64,000 bases of DNA from Oscillatoriophycideae cyanobacterium NC_groundwater_1537_Pr4_S-0.65um_50_18 (GTDB lineage: Bacteria > Cyanobacteriota > Cyanobacteriia > Elainellales > Elainellaceae), in NCBI GenBank assembly GCA_016208305.1, contig JACQYI010000036.1, positions 140,481-204,480 on the forward strand, written 5' to 3'. Both the position numbers and the translations under genes were made by a program. Below the pieces are notes generated by a model. That model was given only the letters and a program-made list of their open reading frames with translations. It ran no database searches and was not told where the DNA came from. This document shows, one piece after another, positions 52,988 to 62,280 of this stretch; within the stretch, counting starts at the first letter, position 1; every line of letters begins with the position of its first letter.

Positions 52988-54883
52988 CTAGGGAGTATCG
53001 ACCAGATTGCCCTCAGGATAGTTGCTGATCTGGCGCTGAAGACTCGCCAAGGCGCGGTTGTAGTTGAGAATAGCCGTGAGGCTGTTGACTTCAGCCTGCG
53101 TTAGGGCAGTTTGCTGTTGCAAAACATCGGTCTGGGTACCCACACCCGCCTGAAAACGCAAACGGGCAAGCCGGAGAGCTTCTGTAGCGTTTTGAACAGC
53201 CAAGGCCGTCACCTGAATGTTGTCAAAGCTCGATCGCAGTGTCGAATAAGCCTGCTCAACCTGGAAGCGAATTTGCTCCCGATTGCTGGCAAATTGGTTT
53301 TCGGCGATCGCAATGTTGGCCTCAGCTTGATCCGCCTGTGCCCGAGACTGCCCCCCGTCAAAAATCGTCCAGCTCACACCCACTTCTGCGCTAAAGTTGG
53401 GCAGGAACCCCTGGTAAACAGGAGTATCCCGTCCGGCGTCGGCGTCGGCTGAGCTGTAGGAATCTAGCGTGCGAGACACCCCAGAGGAGGTTTGCAGAGT
53501 CACTTGCGGCTTTAATTGCGCTAAAGCTCTGCGACGGTTTTGCACAGAAATTTCGCGCTGCACAAGCTGCTGCTCTAGCTCAGCTCGGTTTCGGTAGGCT
53601 AAAACAATGCTTTGCTCTAGGCTCAAATCCCATACACCCGCAGGAACAATCGGATCAGCCGCAGTAATATCAACAGACTGCGATAAGCCAAGCTGCTGCA
53701 CGATCTGGCGACGGGCGATTTCTTGCTGGCTAATCTGCTGGGTCAAATCTTGCTCGGCATTGGCGCGATCGACTTCCGCTTGCAGTACGTCAAATCGGGT
53801 GCCAACCCCTGCCCGCTCTAGCGCCTGAGCATCCCTCAAGCTCTGCTCGGCCTGAGTGAGGGTGTCTCTAGCAATCCGCACCTGCTCGATCGTTCCCTGT
53901 AAATCGTAGTAATTATTCGTTACATCTAGAATGAGCTGCTCGGTATCGCTCTCAAGCTGCAATTCTTGAAAGCGCACTTGCCCCGCAGAAGCTCGAATAG
54001 AGGCCGATCGCTGTCCCGATGTGAACAGAGCATAGCTTGCCTGCACAGCCGCAGATAGAGATGTGCTATTTGACGAGTTTGTGCCATCAAACCCGGTACC
54101 GGTTGCATTTAAGTCGGGTTGATCTTGGGCTTGAAAATTTAACCCTGCACTGGCACTTACGGTAGGAAGGTTTTGCGCCTCTGCCTCCCGCAGAGCGGCC
54201 TGGGTACGCTCTAGCGTCAGCCGTGATTCTTGAAGGCTACGGCTGTTGCGAATGGCTAACTCGATCGTCTGCTTCAGCGTCAGCGGCTGGGTTCCTACGA
54301 TCTGCACTTCTTCGGGCTGAGTCGGAAAACTAAGAGGGTTGGGATCAGGATTGAGATATTCTGGCGCAGGTTCGTCCGATGAGCTTGTGTCAGCAGCGCT
54401 ATCAGCAGCACTAGGGGCATCATCCTCAACTGGAGTTTCTAGAGTTTCCGGTGCCTCTGGCGCTGCTTGGGGCAGCTCCATGCTGGGCGACTCTTCTGCC
54501 TGCGGCAGTTCCATACTGGGCGACTCTTCTGCCTGCGGCGCTTCTACTTGAGGCTTTTCTGGGAGGGAATCCTCTGCCTGAGGCTTTTCTGGCTGAGGCT
54601 CTTCTATTTGAGGCTCTTCTGCCTGAGGCTTTTCTCCCTGAGGCTCTTCTGGCTGGGAATTTTGAGAATAGAGCGTTGCCCCTTGCACTTTGGCTGGCGC
54701 GATCGCGCCAGCTTCAGCAGCACTGCGGGCAGTAGCCAGGAGGGCAGTTTTTTTGTCCTTGGCGTGGGTTAAATCGGCGCTAGCCTGACGGATAACGAGC
54801 GGGGCGGCTTGCGTGGGGGCGGCTGCGCATAGGGCAACTGCTGCACCGAGACCTAGAGTAATCAAAGAAGTGGGGGGTTGCAT
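52988..54883 (-). CDS. TolC-family outer-membrane channel with Pro/Glu-rich insert
   Basis: 631 residues from ATG 54883, which begins a clean signal peptide (SLITLGLGAAVALCAAAPTQ); an earlier in-frame start at 54970 would bury it. Residues about 70-165 are a low-complexity region of EEPQ/EKPQ repeats, including a 30-bp tandem duplication (54479-54538). The C-terminal 430 residues are two TolC repeats: LKQTIELAIRNSRSLQESRL and LEQSIVLAYRNRAELEQQLV, each leading to coiled coils. TolC trimers form the outer-membrane exit duct of efflux and type I secretion systems. No inner-membrane partner is adjacent. The long insert would lie in the periplasm and may reach through peptidoglycan. Confidence 0.85.
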   Translation of the reverse strand: MQPPTSLITLGLGAAVALCAAAPTQAAPLVIRQASADLTHAKDKKTALLATARSAAEAGAIAPAKVQGATLYSQNSQPEEPQGEKPQAEEPQIEEPQPEKPQAEDSLPEKPQVEAPQAEESPSMELPQAEESPSMELPQAAPEAPETLETPVEDDAPSAADSAADTSSSDEPAPEYLNPDPNPLSFPTQPEEVQIVGTQPLTLKQTIELAIRNSRSLQESRLTLERTQAALREAEAQNLPTVSASAGLNFQAQDQPDLNATGTGFDGTNSSNSTSLSAAVQASYALFTSGQRSASIRASAGQVRFQELQLESDTEQLILDVTNNYYDLQGTIEQVRIARDTLTQAEQSLRDAQALERAGVGTRFDVLQAEVDRANAEQDLTQQISQQEIARRQIVQQLGLSQSVDITAADPIVPAGVWDLSLEQSIVLAYRNRAELEQQLVQREISVQNRRRALAQLKPQVTLQTSSGVSRTLDSYSSADADAGRDTPVYQGFLPNFSAEVGVSWTIFDGGQSRAQADQAEANIAIAENQFASNREQIRFQVEQAYSTLRSSFDNIQVTALAVQNATEALRLARLRFQAGVGTQTDVLQQQTALTQAEVNSLTAILNYNRALASLQRQISNYPEGNLVDTP

Positions 54884-55169
54884 ATTATCAGTCTTTAATC
54901 CAGTCCGGAGTGCTGACGAAGCAGAGGAGACAACCTTAAGCAGAATACTGGCGAGGAGGGAAATTGGCAAATAGTAAGCTGCCTAATAATCTGCAAAACG
55001 CAAGTTAATAGGGCTAAATCAAGCCAGATTAACCAGAACTAGCATAGATTAGCATTGTCCTGAAGACAAATATTAATTCAATCAGCCGTCGCCAGCCATC
55101 ATCCAGGTAGATAGATTTATCCCTAACTTGTTTCCCTGAAAAGCAAAAAAATATTTCTTGATTTCTTAA

Positions 55170-55206
55170 TTCGCAATCGATCGCTAAAGGGGCGATCGAT
55201 TGCGAA
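55170..55206. repeat. Perfect 15-bp HIP1-containing hairpin in the serA upstream spacer
   Basis: TTCGCAATCGATCGC (55170-55184) and its exact complement (55192-55206) surround a 7-nt loop. It lies about 150 nt before serA and 290 nt upstream of the TolC-type gene start. Without a T tract it is not a standard terminator. The rest of 54884-55353 is AT-rich promoter space with no supported gene. Confidence 0.6.
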
Positions 55207-55353
55207 AAATGGAAGACTTTCAAACAATCGACCCTAGAAACATCCCCTTTGCAGTAAAATTGCCTTCTGTGGAAAGCCTGATGGCACCCTCTTGATTCAA
55301 GCTTTATAAATCAAAATTTGCACCCATTAACTGTCACCTAGCCCTTGTCCATC

Positions 55354-56940
55354 ATGCCTAAGGTTCTTGTTTCTGACCCCATCGACCAAGCTGGGATTGA
55401 TATTCTGTCTCAGGTTGCTCAAGTAGACATTAAGACGGCTTTGTCCGCCGATGAGCTTGTCCAAGCTATCCCAGACTATGATGCGCTGATGATCCGCTCT
55501 GGAACTCGCGTCACCAAAGAGGTGATTGAGGCAGGTAAGCAGCTCAAAATCATTGGTCGGGCGGGTGTCGGTGTAGACAACGTTGACGTTCCAGCAGCGA
55601 CCCGACGCGGCATTCTGGTGGTCAATTCTCCTGAGGGCAACACAGTAGCCGCAGCCGAACATGCGGTCGCGATGATGCTGGCCTTGTCTCGCCATATTCC
55701 TGATGCCAACCAATCCATTAAAGGGGGCAAGTGGGATCGCAAAAGCTTTACGGGCGTAGAAGTTTACAAAAAAACGCTAGGCATCATGGGTTTGGGCAAA
55801 ATTGGTGCCCATGTAGCCACTATTGCGCGATCGATGGGAATGCGTCTGCTGGCCTATGACCCTTTCTTGTCAAATGAACGGGCTGAGCAGTTGGGCTGTC
55901 AGTTGGTTGAGCTAGATTTTCTGTTTCGCGAATCCGACTACATTACGCTGCACTTGCCCAAGACTCAGGAAACCTATCATCTGATCAATGCCGAAGCGCT
56001 GGCAAAAATGAAGCCAACCTTGCGGATTATCAACTGCGCCAGAGGCGGCATCATTGACGAGGCAGCCCTCGCAGAAGCGCTGACTCAAGGCAAAATCGCA
56101 GGTGCTGCTCTCGATGTTTACGAAGAAGAGCCGCTTGGGGAGTCTGTCCTGCGATCGCTCGGTGCAGAAATCGTTCTTACCCCTCATCTGGGCGCTTCTA
56201 CCGAAGAAGCTCAAGTGAATGTGGCGATCGATGTGGCAGAACAAATTCGCGATGTGTTGCTGGGCTTGCCCGCCCGCTCAGCCGTCAACATTCCGGGTCT
56301 ACGCCCTGACTTGATGGAAAAACTGCGCCCCTATCTCCGCCTAGCTGAGACTTTGGGCAGCATGGTTAGCCAGCTAGCGGGAGGACGAATTGAGTCCCTT
56401 GATATTCGCTTGCAGGGTGAACTGGCCAGCAATGACAGCCAGCCCGTGGTGGTGGCCGCGCTTAAGGGATTGCTCTATCATGCGCTTCAGGAGCGGGTCA
56501 ACTACGTCAATGCCAGCATTGAAGCCAAAGAGCGCGGTATTCGGGTGATTGAAACCCGCGATGCTTCCTCCAAAGACTACACCGGATCGCTGCATCTATC
56601 GGCCAAAGGCTCTCTGGGTGAGCATTCGGTAACAGGCGCTCTGCTAGGCGACAATGAAATCCGGATTACGGATCTTGATGAGTTTCCTGTGAACGTGCCG
56701 CCTAGCCGCTATATGCTGTTTACGTTGCACCGAGATATGCCGGGGATCATCGGCAAGATTGGTTCTTTGTTGGGTGGGTTTAACGTCAACATTGCCAGTA
56801 TGCAGGTGGGGCGTAAAATTGTGCGGGGGGATGCAGTGATGGTGCTTAGCGTGGATGATCCCTTGCCGGACGGTATTGTGGCAGAAATCACCAAGGTTCC
56901 GGGTATCCGGGATGCCTATACGGTTACTTTGCCGGAATAG
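55354..56940 (+). CDS. serA: D-3-phosphoglycerate dehydrogenase
   Basis: 528 residues from ATG 55354 (a TTG three codons earlier is unlikely). Catalyses the first step of serine synthesis from 3-phosphoglycerate. The catalytic/NAD domain has IGRAGVGVDNVDVPAATRRG, TLGIMGLGKIGAHVATIARS, INCARGGIIDEAAL and TPHLGASTEEAQ with the active-site His. An intervening domain (SLDIRLQGELASNDSQPVVV) and a C-terminal ACT domain (RYMLFTLHRDMPGIIGKIGS) make this the long, type I form, in which the ACT domain may bind serine. Its neighbour prmA follows 110 nt downstream, a common cyanobacterial pairing. Confidence 0.95.
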   Translation: MPKVLVSDPIDQAGIDILSQVAQVDIKTALSADELVQAIPDYDALMIRSGTRVTKEVIEAGKQLKIIGRAGVGVDNVDVPAATRRGILVVNSPEGNTVAAAEHAVAMMLALSRHIPDANQSIKGGKWDRKSFTGVEVYKKTLGIMGLGKIGAHVATIARSMGMRLLAYDPFLSNERAEQLGCQLVELDFLFRESDYITLHLPKTQETYHLINAEALAKMKPTLRIINCARGGIIDEAALAEALTQGKIAGAALDVYEEEPLGESVLRSLGAEIVLTPHLGASTEEAQVNVAIDVAEQIRDVLLGLPARSAVNIPGLRPDLMEKLRPYLRLAETLGSMVSQLAGGRIESLDIRLQGELASNDSQPVVVAALKGLLYHALQERVNYVNASIEAKERGIRVIETRDASSKDYTGSLHLSAKGSLGEHSVTGALLGDNEIRITDLDEFPVNVPPSRYMLFTLHRDMPGIIGKIGSLLGGFNVNIASMQVGRKIVRGDAVMVLSVDDPLPDGIVAEITKVPGIRDAYTVTLPE

Positions 56941-57050
56941 CGGACTGCCTAGAGCGGTCTAGAAGCATCGGTTTGCCCAAATCTTGAGCTGACTAAAGTC
57001 GTTCTCATTATTCCTCAACCTTCAATCTTGAAATCAAATGGCCAATTTAG

Positions 57051-57941
57051 ATGGCGAGTAGCTGGTGGGAAATTCAGGTTGCTTGTGATCCGATCGCAGA
57101 AGACTTAGCCTATTGGCGACTAGATGACTTTGGCTGTCGGGGCACTGCTAGCGAAACCAAAGGCTACACCTGTTTAGTCAAAGCCTATCTACCGCAGTTC
57201 AAAGCTCAACAGCTAGATTTGGCTGCTTTGGCTCTGCGGATACAGCAGGATGCCCTATGTGCAGAATTTCCTGTGCCGCTGGTGCAATGGCACCTGATTG
57301 ACGAAGAAGATTGGTCGAGCAGTTGGAAAGATCACTGGCATCCCCAAGAAATTGGCGATCGCTTTCTTGTCAATCCTGCCTGGATACCGCCGCCGGAAAA
57401 CAGCGATCGCATTATCATCAAGCTCGACCCCGGCGTGGCTTTTGGGACAGGTGCCCATGCCACGACTCAGCTTTGTCTAGAATCCTTGGAGATGCGGATT
57501 AGCGAACCCAACAGTGACCTGGTTGTGGCGGATATTGGCTGCGGTTCTGGCATTCTCTCGGTCGGAGCTTTGCTCTTGGGGGCAAAGTTTGCCTATGCGG
57601 TCGATACTGATCCCCTTGCGGTTAAGGCAACCCACGAAAACCTGGAAATGAATCAGATTGATCCCGATCGCATCGTTGTGGCGGAAGGCAGCATTGAGCG
57701 GATCAAAGCGCTAATCTCCGAGCCTGTCGATGGCATTGTCTGCAATATTCTGGCAGAGGTAATCATCGAGCTAATTCCTCAGATGACCGATATCTCTAAA
57801 CCCAGCACATGGGGCATTTTGAGCGGCATCTTGTTGGATCAAGTCAAGCCGATCGCTGATGCGTTAGAGCAAAATGGCTGGGTCGTGGCCACCCTCTGGC
57901 GAAGACAGGATTGGTGCTGTTTGAATATCAGGCGATCGTAA
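57051..57941 (+). CDS. prmA: Ribosomal protein L11 methyltransferase
   Basis: 296 residues. N-terminal substrate-recognition domain ([20 protein letters not shown]) and a SAM-binding domain with [40 protein letters not shown] (motif I) and [16 protein letters not shown] (motif IV, NIL). PrmA trimethylates lysines and the N-terminus of ribosomal protein L11. Co-directional with serA; ends in a strong hairpin terminator. Confidence 0.92.
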   Translation: MASSWWEIQVACDPIAEDLAYWRLDDFGCRGTASETKGYTCLVKAYLPQFKAQQLDLAALALRIQQDALCAEFPVPLVQWHLIDEEDWSSSWKDHWHPQEIGDRFLVNPAWIPPPENSDRIIIKLDPGVAFGTGAHATTQLCLESLEMRISEPNSDLVVADIGCGSGILSVGALLLGAKFAYAVDTDPLAVKATHENLEMNQIDPDRIVVAEGSIERIKALISEPVDGIVCNILAEVIIELIPQMTDISKPSTWGILSGILLDQVKPIADALEQNGWVVATLWRRQDWCCLNIRRS

Positions 57942-57955
57942 GTTTTGATAAAAAT

Positions 57956-57989
57956 ATTTCCCTAAAGGCCGCGCGACCTCTAGGGAAAT
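57956..57989. terminator. Convergent terminator between prmA and moeB
   Basis: ATTTCCCTA (57956-57964) pairs with TAGGGAAAT (57981-57989), extended inward by AGG/CCT around a GC-rich loop. A-rich sequence on the left and GTTTGTT on the right allow termination in both directions. Confidence 0.7.
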
Positions 57990-58014
57990 GTTTGTTGGAT
58001 TAAACTCGCGATCC

Positions 58015-59190
58015 TCAGTACTGCGGCACCGACGAATCGACTTCTTGACTCCAAGCGTTAATGCCACCCACAACATTGACACCCTCAACGCCAGCGGTTT
58101 CTTTGAGAATGCCGATCGCCTTGGCCGATCGCCCACCCATCTTGCAGTGAACAATCAACTTGTGTCCGTTGAGCAATTCCTTGACCTTTGCTACGCCATC
58201 GCCGTTCTCAATGTCAGGCAAAGGCACGAGAACAGAGCCAGGAATGCGGGCAATTTCATACTCATTGGGATTGCGGACATCCAGCAGCACAAAATCCTGT
58301 GCGCCGCTGTCTAGGAGCTGTTTGAGTTCAGTTACTGTAATTTCTTGCATGGCTGCCTGCTGTTGTGCTTCTGCTGCTTTAGCTTGAGGAATACCACAAA
58401 ACTCTTCGTAGTCAATTAGCTTCTCAATCACAGGACGAACTGGATTAGGTCGCAGTTTCAGTTCGCGGAAGCTCATGTTTAAAGCGTTGTATAGCAACAG
58501 GCGACCGCTAAGCGTTTCCCCTGCTCCAAGAATGATCTTAACGGTTTCAGTCGCCTGAATCACGCCAATGATCCCAGGCAAAATACCCAAAACGCCACCT
58601 TCGGCGCAGGAAGGTACCAATCCGGGTGGTGGGGGTTCGGGGTATAGGTCGCGGTAGTTCGGCCCACCTTCATAGTTAAAAACGGTGGCCTGTCCCTCAA
58701 ACCGGAAAATAGAGCCGTAGACGTTGGGTTTATTCAACAGCACACAAGCATCGTTGACAAGATAGCGAGTCGGAAAATTATCCGTGCCATCTACCACAAT
58801 GTCGTAGGGTTCAACAATGTCTAGGGCATTCTCTGCGCTCAACCGAGTCTCATGCAAATCGACCTGGCAAAAAGGATTAATTTCCAGAATCCGATCTTTG
58901 GCGGACATGATCTTAGGCTTGCCCACCCAAGAAGTGCCGTGAATCACCTGACGTTGCAGATTGGAAAAGTCAACGATATCGAAATCGACGATACCAATGC
59001 GTCCAACTCCGGCGGCAGCCAAATACAACAGCAAGGGTGAACCTAAGCCACCTGTACCAATACACAGAACGCTGGCTGCTTTCAGACGCTTCTGCCCCTC
59101 TAACCCAACTTCTGGCAGGATGAGATGGCGAGAATAGCGTTCATATTCTTCTTTGTTTAACTGGACTTCGTCCAGATTGGGATTGAGCAT
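58015..59190 (-). CDS. moeB: MoeB/ThiF-type adenylyltransferase fused to a rhodanese domain
   Basis: 391 residues. E1-like domain: YSRHLILPEVGLEGQKRLKA, nucleotide loop LCIGTGGLGSPLLLYLAAAG, and VDGTDNFPTRYLVNDACVLL; no zinc-binding CxxC pairs are evident, so it may be a metal-free form. From about 285 a rhodanese domain (VLLDVRNPNEYEIARIPGSV) ends in HCKMGGRSAKAI with the sulfur-carrying Cys. Such fusions adenylate the C-terminal Gly of a ubiquitin-like sulfur carrier (MoaD, ThiS) and hand it sulfur, feeding molybdopterin, thiamine or tRNA thiolation. A JAMM peptidase gene lies upstream on the same strand. Confidence 0.9.
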   Translation of the reverse strand: MLNPNLDEVQLNKEEYERYSRHLILPEVGLEGQKRLKAASVLCIGTGGLGSPLLLYLAAAGVGRIGIVDFDIVDFSNLQRQVIHGTSWVGKPKIMSAKDRILEINPFCQVDLHETRLSAENALDIVEPYDIVVDGTDNFPTRYLVNDACVLLNKPNVYGSIFRFEGQATVFNYEGGPNYRDLYPEPPPPGLVPSCAEGGVLGILPGIIGVIQATETVKIILGAGETLSGRLLLYNALNMSFRELKLRPNPVRPVIEKLIDYEEFCGIPQAKAAEAQQQAAMQEITVTELKQLLDSGAQDFVLLDVRNPNEYEIARIPGSVLVPLPDIENGDGVAKVKELLNGHKLIVHCKMGGRSAKAIGILKETAGVEGVNVVGGINAWSQEVDSSVPQY

Positions 59191-59408
59191 GGCTAATTTT
59201 ACAAAAGGCAGGTTTTACAAGACTAAGGGATCAGGTTTGAGGGGTGTCGCCTGATTATTTCTATTAGAGCAGGTGTTTGACAATTGTGGATTCTAGATTT
59301 TGAATTCTAAAGAGTCTTGCTGATTTTGGGGACAGTTTTTTTATGAGAGCGGTGCGCCGTGATCCTCTGATGAAAATGCATCTGATTCAGCCCTGCCAAC
59401 TCAAGCCT

Positions 59409-59921
59409 CTAGAGAGAGGAAGGTTCAATCACCTTGAGCAGTTCAGATTGAAACCGGTGCTGGTCATCCAGACACCAAGAACGATAGTCGATCGCGCTTC
59501 CGTGATCTACAGAAATAATTAAATAAGAATATCTTGACCAAGCCATTGCTCGATCGCATTCTGAGGGTACAGCCCTATGGTCAGGATGAGAATGATAGAT
59601 ACCAATGATATCCAGATGGCGATCGCGTCCATGTCGCTGAGCTGCCAGCAAATCTTTCGGATCAATCCAATAGCGATCGGATTTAGCGTGGCTCTTTTGT
59701 CCTGGCTCATCTGTTTTTTCTGAAGTCTCTGAAATCAAGGAGGTCATGATTTCCTTGACTTCACTATTCCAGGCATTGAGCGTTTCCCACACCTCGACTA
59801 ATTTTTTTTGCTCCGTCATGAGATCAAGCTGCCCCAATAGCAAGCCACAGCACTCTTCCGGATAGGTGCGTTGGGCATGGGCGCAAATTTGCTGAAGGTG
59901 GGCAACGCTCATTTGCAGCAT
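59409..59921 (-). CDS. JAMM/MPN (M67) metallopeptidase
   Basis: 170 residues. The N-terminal Glu is in PEECCGLLLGQLD, and the zinc motif is HSHPDHRAVPSECDRAMAWS (HxH, then Ser and Asp), so all JAMM ligands are present. Bacterial relatives trim residues after the diglycine of ubiquitin-like sulfur carrier precursors or release carrier-linked products. The gene precedes MoeB-rhodanese on the same strand by 218 nt and follows the dienelactone hydrolase gene by 5 nt. A role maturing a sulfur carrier for MoeB is a reasonable inference; no carrier gene is seen in the window. Confidence 0.85.
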   Translation of the reverse strand: MLQMSVAHLQQICAHAQRTYPEECCGLLLGQLDLMTEQKKLVEVWETLNAWNSEVKEIMTSLISETSEKTDEPGQKSHAKSDRYWIDPKDLLAAQRHGRDRHLDIIGIYHSHPDHRAVPSECDRAMAWSRYSYLIISVDHGSAIDYRSWCLDDQHRFQSELLKVIEPSSL

Positions 59922-59926
59922 GGCAG

Positions 59927-60586
59927 CTAGGCGGCTAGATGCTGCTGAAGGAAGGCGATCGATTTTTTCCAGGCATCTGCTGCCGCCTCTGGTTTGTAGG
60001 CTTCAGGGCGAGCATCGTTAAAAAAGGCATGTCCGGCATTAGGGTAAGTATGGGACTCGATTGACTTACCCGCCTGCTGAATATCGGCCTCTAGCTGGCT
60101 GACCACCGCCGGAGGGACAAAATCATCTTCTGCCCCAAACAGACCCAAAACTGGAGCTGATAGCTTCGAGAAGTCTGGCTTGACATTGGGGTGAACCCCG
60201 TAAAAATCCACTACGGCAGCAATGCTGGAGCTGACGGTGGCAGCCAGCAAAGCTAGTTGTCCTCCCATACAAAAGCCCACGACGCCCAATTTGCTGCCAG
60301 TCACAGACTCCTGAGCGAGAAGATAGTCAATCGCCTTTTGCAAACTTTGAGCCGTTTGCTCGATATTCAGCGCCATAAACATCCGACCTGCTTCATCAGG
60401 AGAAGTCGTTGTTTCACCGTGATACAGATCTGGAGCCAGTGCCGTGTAGCCAAGGCTGGCAAAGCGATCGGTAACGGATTTAATATGAGGCACCAGACCC
60501 CACCATTCTTGGAGAACGACGATCCCCTGCCCATTGGGCGCTTCAGGTAAGGCCAAGTAGCCAATGTCTTGAATTTCTGTTCCCAT
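59927..60586 (-). CDS. Dienelactone hydrolase family protein
   Basis: 219 residues, alpha/beta-hydrolase fold. IVVLQEWWGLVPHIKSVTDR carries the conserved Glu region, VGFCMGGQLALLAA the nucleophile elbow with Cys in place of Ser (GFCMGG), FGAEDDFVP the Asp and PNAGHAFFND the His of the triad. The family hydrolyses dienelactone in chloroaromatic degradation, but in cyanobacteria the physiological substrate is unknown. Probably co-transcribed with the JAMM gene. Confidence 0.88.
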   Translation of the reverse strand: MGTEIQDIGYLALPEAPNGQGIVVLQEWWGLVPHIKSVTDRFASLGYTALAPDLYHGETTTSPDEAGRMFMALNIEQTAQSLQKAIDYLLAQESVTGSKLGVVGFCMGGQLALLAATVSSSIAAVVDFYGVHPNVKPDFSKLSAPVLGLFGAEDDFVPPAVVSQLEADIQQAGKSIESHTYPNAGHAFFNDARPEAYKPEAAADAWKKSIAFLQQHLAA

Positions 60587-60664
60587 AGTCTCTGGTCGTT
60601 AACCTTGTTGGTGATAATACGCTGCGCGCCCGTGCGCCGCTCTAACATGCTGCCCGAATACAAG

Positions 60665-61753
60665 CTACAGAACGCCGCACTGTCCCTGCTGCCTGAGCAG
60701 GTGATCGCACAGCACTAAGGCTACCATTGCTTCTACCATAGGCACTGCTCTCGGCAATACACAGGGATCATGTCGCCCTTTGGCAGCCAGCATCGTTTCT
60801 TCACCCGATTTTGTGACGGTGCGTTGCTCTTTGCGGATCGTAGCGGTTGGCTTAAAGGCAGCTCGGAGAATAATATCTTCTCCATTAGAGATCCCTCCCT
60901 GAATACCGCCCGATCGATTGGTTTCAGTCCGCGTATTGCCGTGATCATCAATATAAAAAGCGTCATTGTGTTCGCTACCTGTCAGCAGGGTTCCAGCAAA
61001 GCCTGAACCAATCTCAAAGCCTTTGCTGGCAGGCAATGACAGAACGCCCTTAGCCAGATCGGCCTCCAATTTATCAAATACAGGCATCCCCAAACCTTTA
61101 GGGACGTTGCGCGCCACACATTCCACCACACCGCCAACCGAATCGCCCGATCGCCCGATTTGCTCAATCAGCTCAATCATGCGATCGGCACATTCAGCAT
61201 CAGGGCAGCGGACAATGTTGCTCTCTACCTGCTCTAGCGTCACCGTACTTGGATCAACGACACCCTCTAAATCTTTGATGCGTTTGACATAGCCAATAAT
61301 CTCGACCCCTGCCACCTGTTTAAGAATTTTTTTGGCGATCGCCCCTGCCGCCACCCGTCCAATGGTTTCTCGCGCTGAAGAGCGGCCACCCCCCTGCCAG
61401 TTGCGGATGCCATACTTAGCATCATAGGTAGCATCGGCATGGGAGGGACGGTAAGTTTGCGCCATCTCATCGTAATCTTGAGAACGCTGATCTTTATTGC
61501 GCACCAAAATGGCGATCGGCGTGCCCAAAGTCTTCCCTTCAAACACGCCAGATAAAATCTCGCAGGTGTCTGCTTCCTTGCGGGGTGTCGTAATTTTACT
61601 CTGTCCCGGACGACGGCGATCGAGTTCAAATTGGATTTCTTCGAGTGAAATTTCCAATTGCGGGGGACAGCCATCGATGATGACCCCTACCCCTCCGCCA
61701 TGCGACTCGCCAAAGGTGGTGATTCGAAACAAGTGACCCAAGGTGTTGCCCAT
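60665..61753 (-). CDS. aroC: Chorismate synthase
   Basis: 362 residues. Last step of the shikimate pathway: EPSP to chorismate with reduced FMN. Signatures: [76 protein letters not shown] and [20 protein letters not shown]. Complete and of typical length. Confidence 0.97.
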   Translation of the reverse strand: MGNTLGHLFRITTFGESHGGGVGVIIDGCPPQLEISLEEIQFELDRRRPGQSKITTPRKEADTCEILSGVFEGKTLGTPIAILVRNKDQRSQDYDEMAQTYRPSHADATYDAKYGIRNWQGGGRSSARETIGRVAAGAIAKKILKQVAGVEIIGYVKRIKDLEGVVDPSTVTLEQVESNIVRCPDAECADRMIELIEQIGRSGDSVGGVVECVARNVPKGLGMPVFDKLEADLAKGVLSLPASKGFEIGSGFAGTLLTGSEHNDAFYIDDHGNTRTETNRSGGIQGGISNGEDIILRAAFKPTATIRKEQRTVTKSGEETMLAAKGRHDPCVLPRAVPMVEAMVALVLCDHLLRQQGQCGVL

Positions 61754-61782
61754 AGCGCTCTAAAAATTCGTTCTTAGGCTGC

Positions 61783-62241
61783 CTATTTTAGCTCACTCTG
61801 AGAGCCAGATATGGGAGGATTCAAGGGTTGGTTTAAGGGTGATTCTTCAGATCGCCCGACAAGTTCGGGGTATGGATCACTCGATCGGGGCAGCGCCTTG
61901 ACTTCGTTGGTGGTCGCAATATGCCCGGTGTAAAAGGCTCCAGCTTCAATATCGAGTGAATTGGCGGTCACATCGCCCTCTAGCCTTGCCGTTCGACTGA
62001 GCGTTAGTCTCCCTGTAGCCACAACTTGAGCTTTGATTACGCCATGCACAATGATATTGTTTGCCCGTAGCTCTGGCCCTTCGATCAGACCCGTTTGAGA
62101 GATCTCTACATCTCCCCGCACCTCAACAGTGCCGTGTACAATCCCATCGACCCGCAGATTGCCCTCTATTCTTAAGTTGCCCTCAAACTCGCTGGTGGCA
62201 CTCAGATAAGTTAGCGATTTAATTGGCTTGCGATTAAACAT
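61783..62241 (-). CDS. Bactofilin (polymer-forming cytoskeletal protein)
   Basis: 152 residues from ATG 62241; a TTG eight codons upstream is less likely. The core is a right-handed beta-helix of about six short repeats, e.g. GNLRIEGNLRVDGIVHGTVE, VRGDVEISQTGLIEGPE and LTLSRTARLEGDVTANSLDI, with a Pro/Ser-rich tail. Bactofilins polymerise without nucleotide and place cell-wall enzymes. It directly follows an M23 peptidase gene, matching the common bactofilin-M23 pairing. Confidence 0.9.
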   Translation of the reverse strand: MFNRKPIKSLTYLSATSEFEGNLRIEGNLRVDGIVHGTVEVRGDVEISQTGLIEGPELRANNIIVHGVIKAQVVATGRLTLSRTARLEGDVTANSLDIEAGAFYTGHIATTNEVKALPRSSDPYPELVGRSEESPLNQPLNPPISGSQSELK

Positions 62242-62280
62242 GTTGGCAATCGGTTCGTTAAGCAAGTGGCTTAATGCAGT

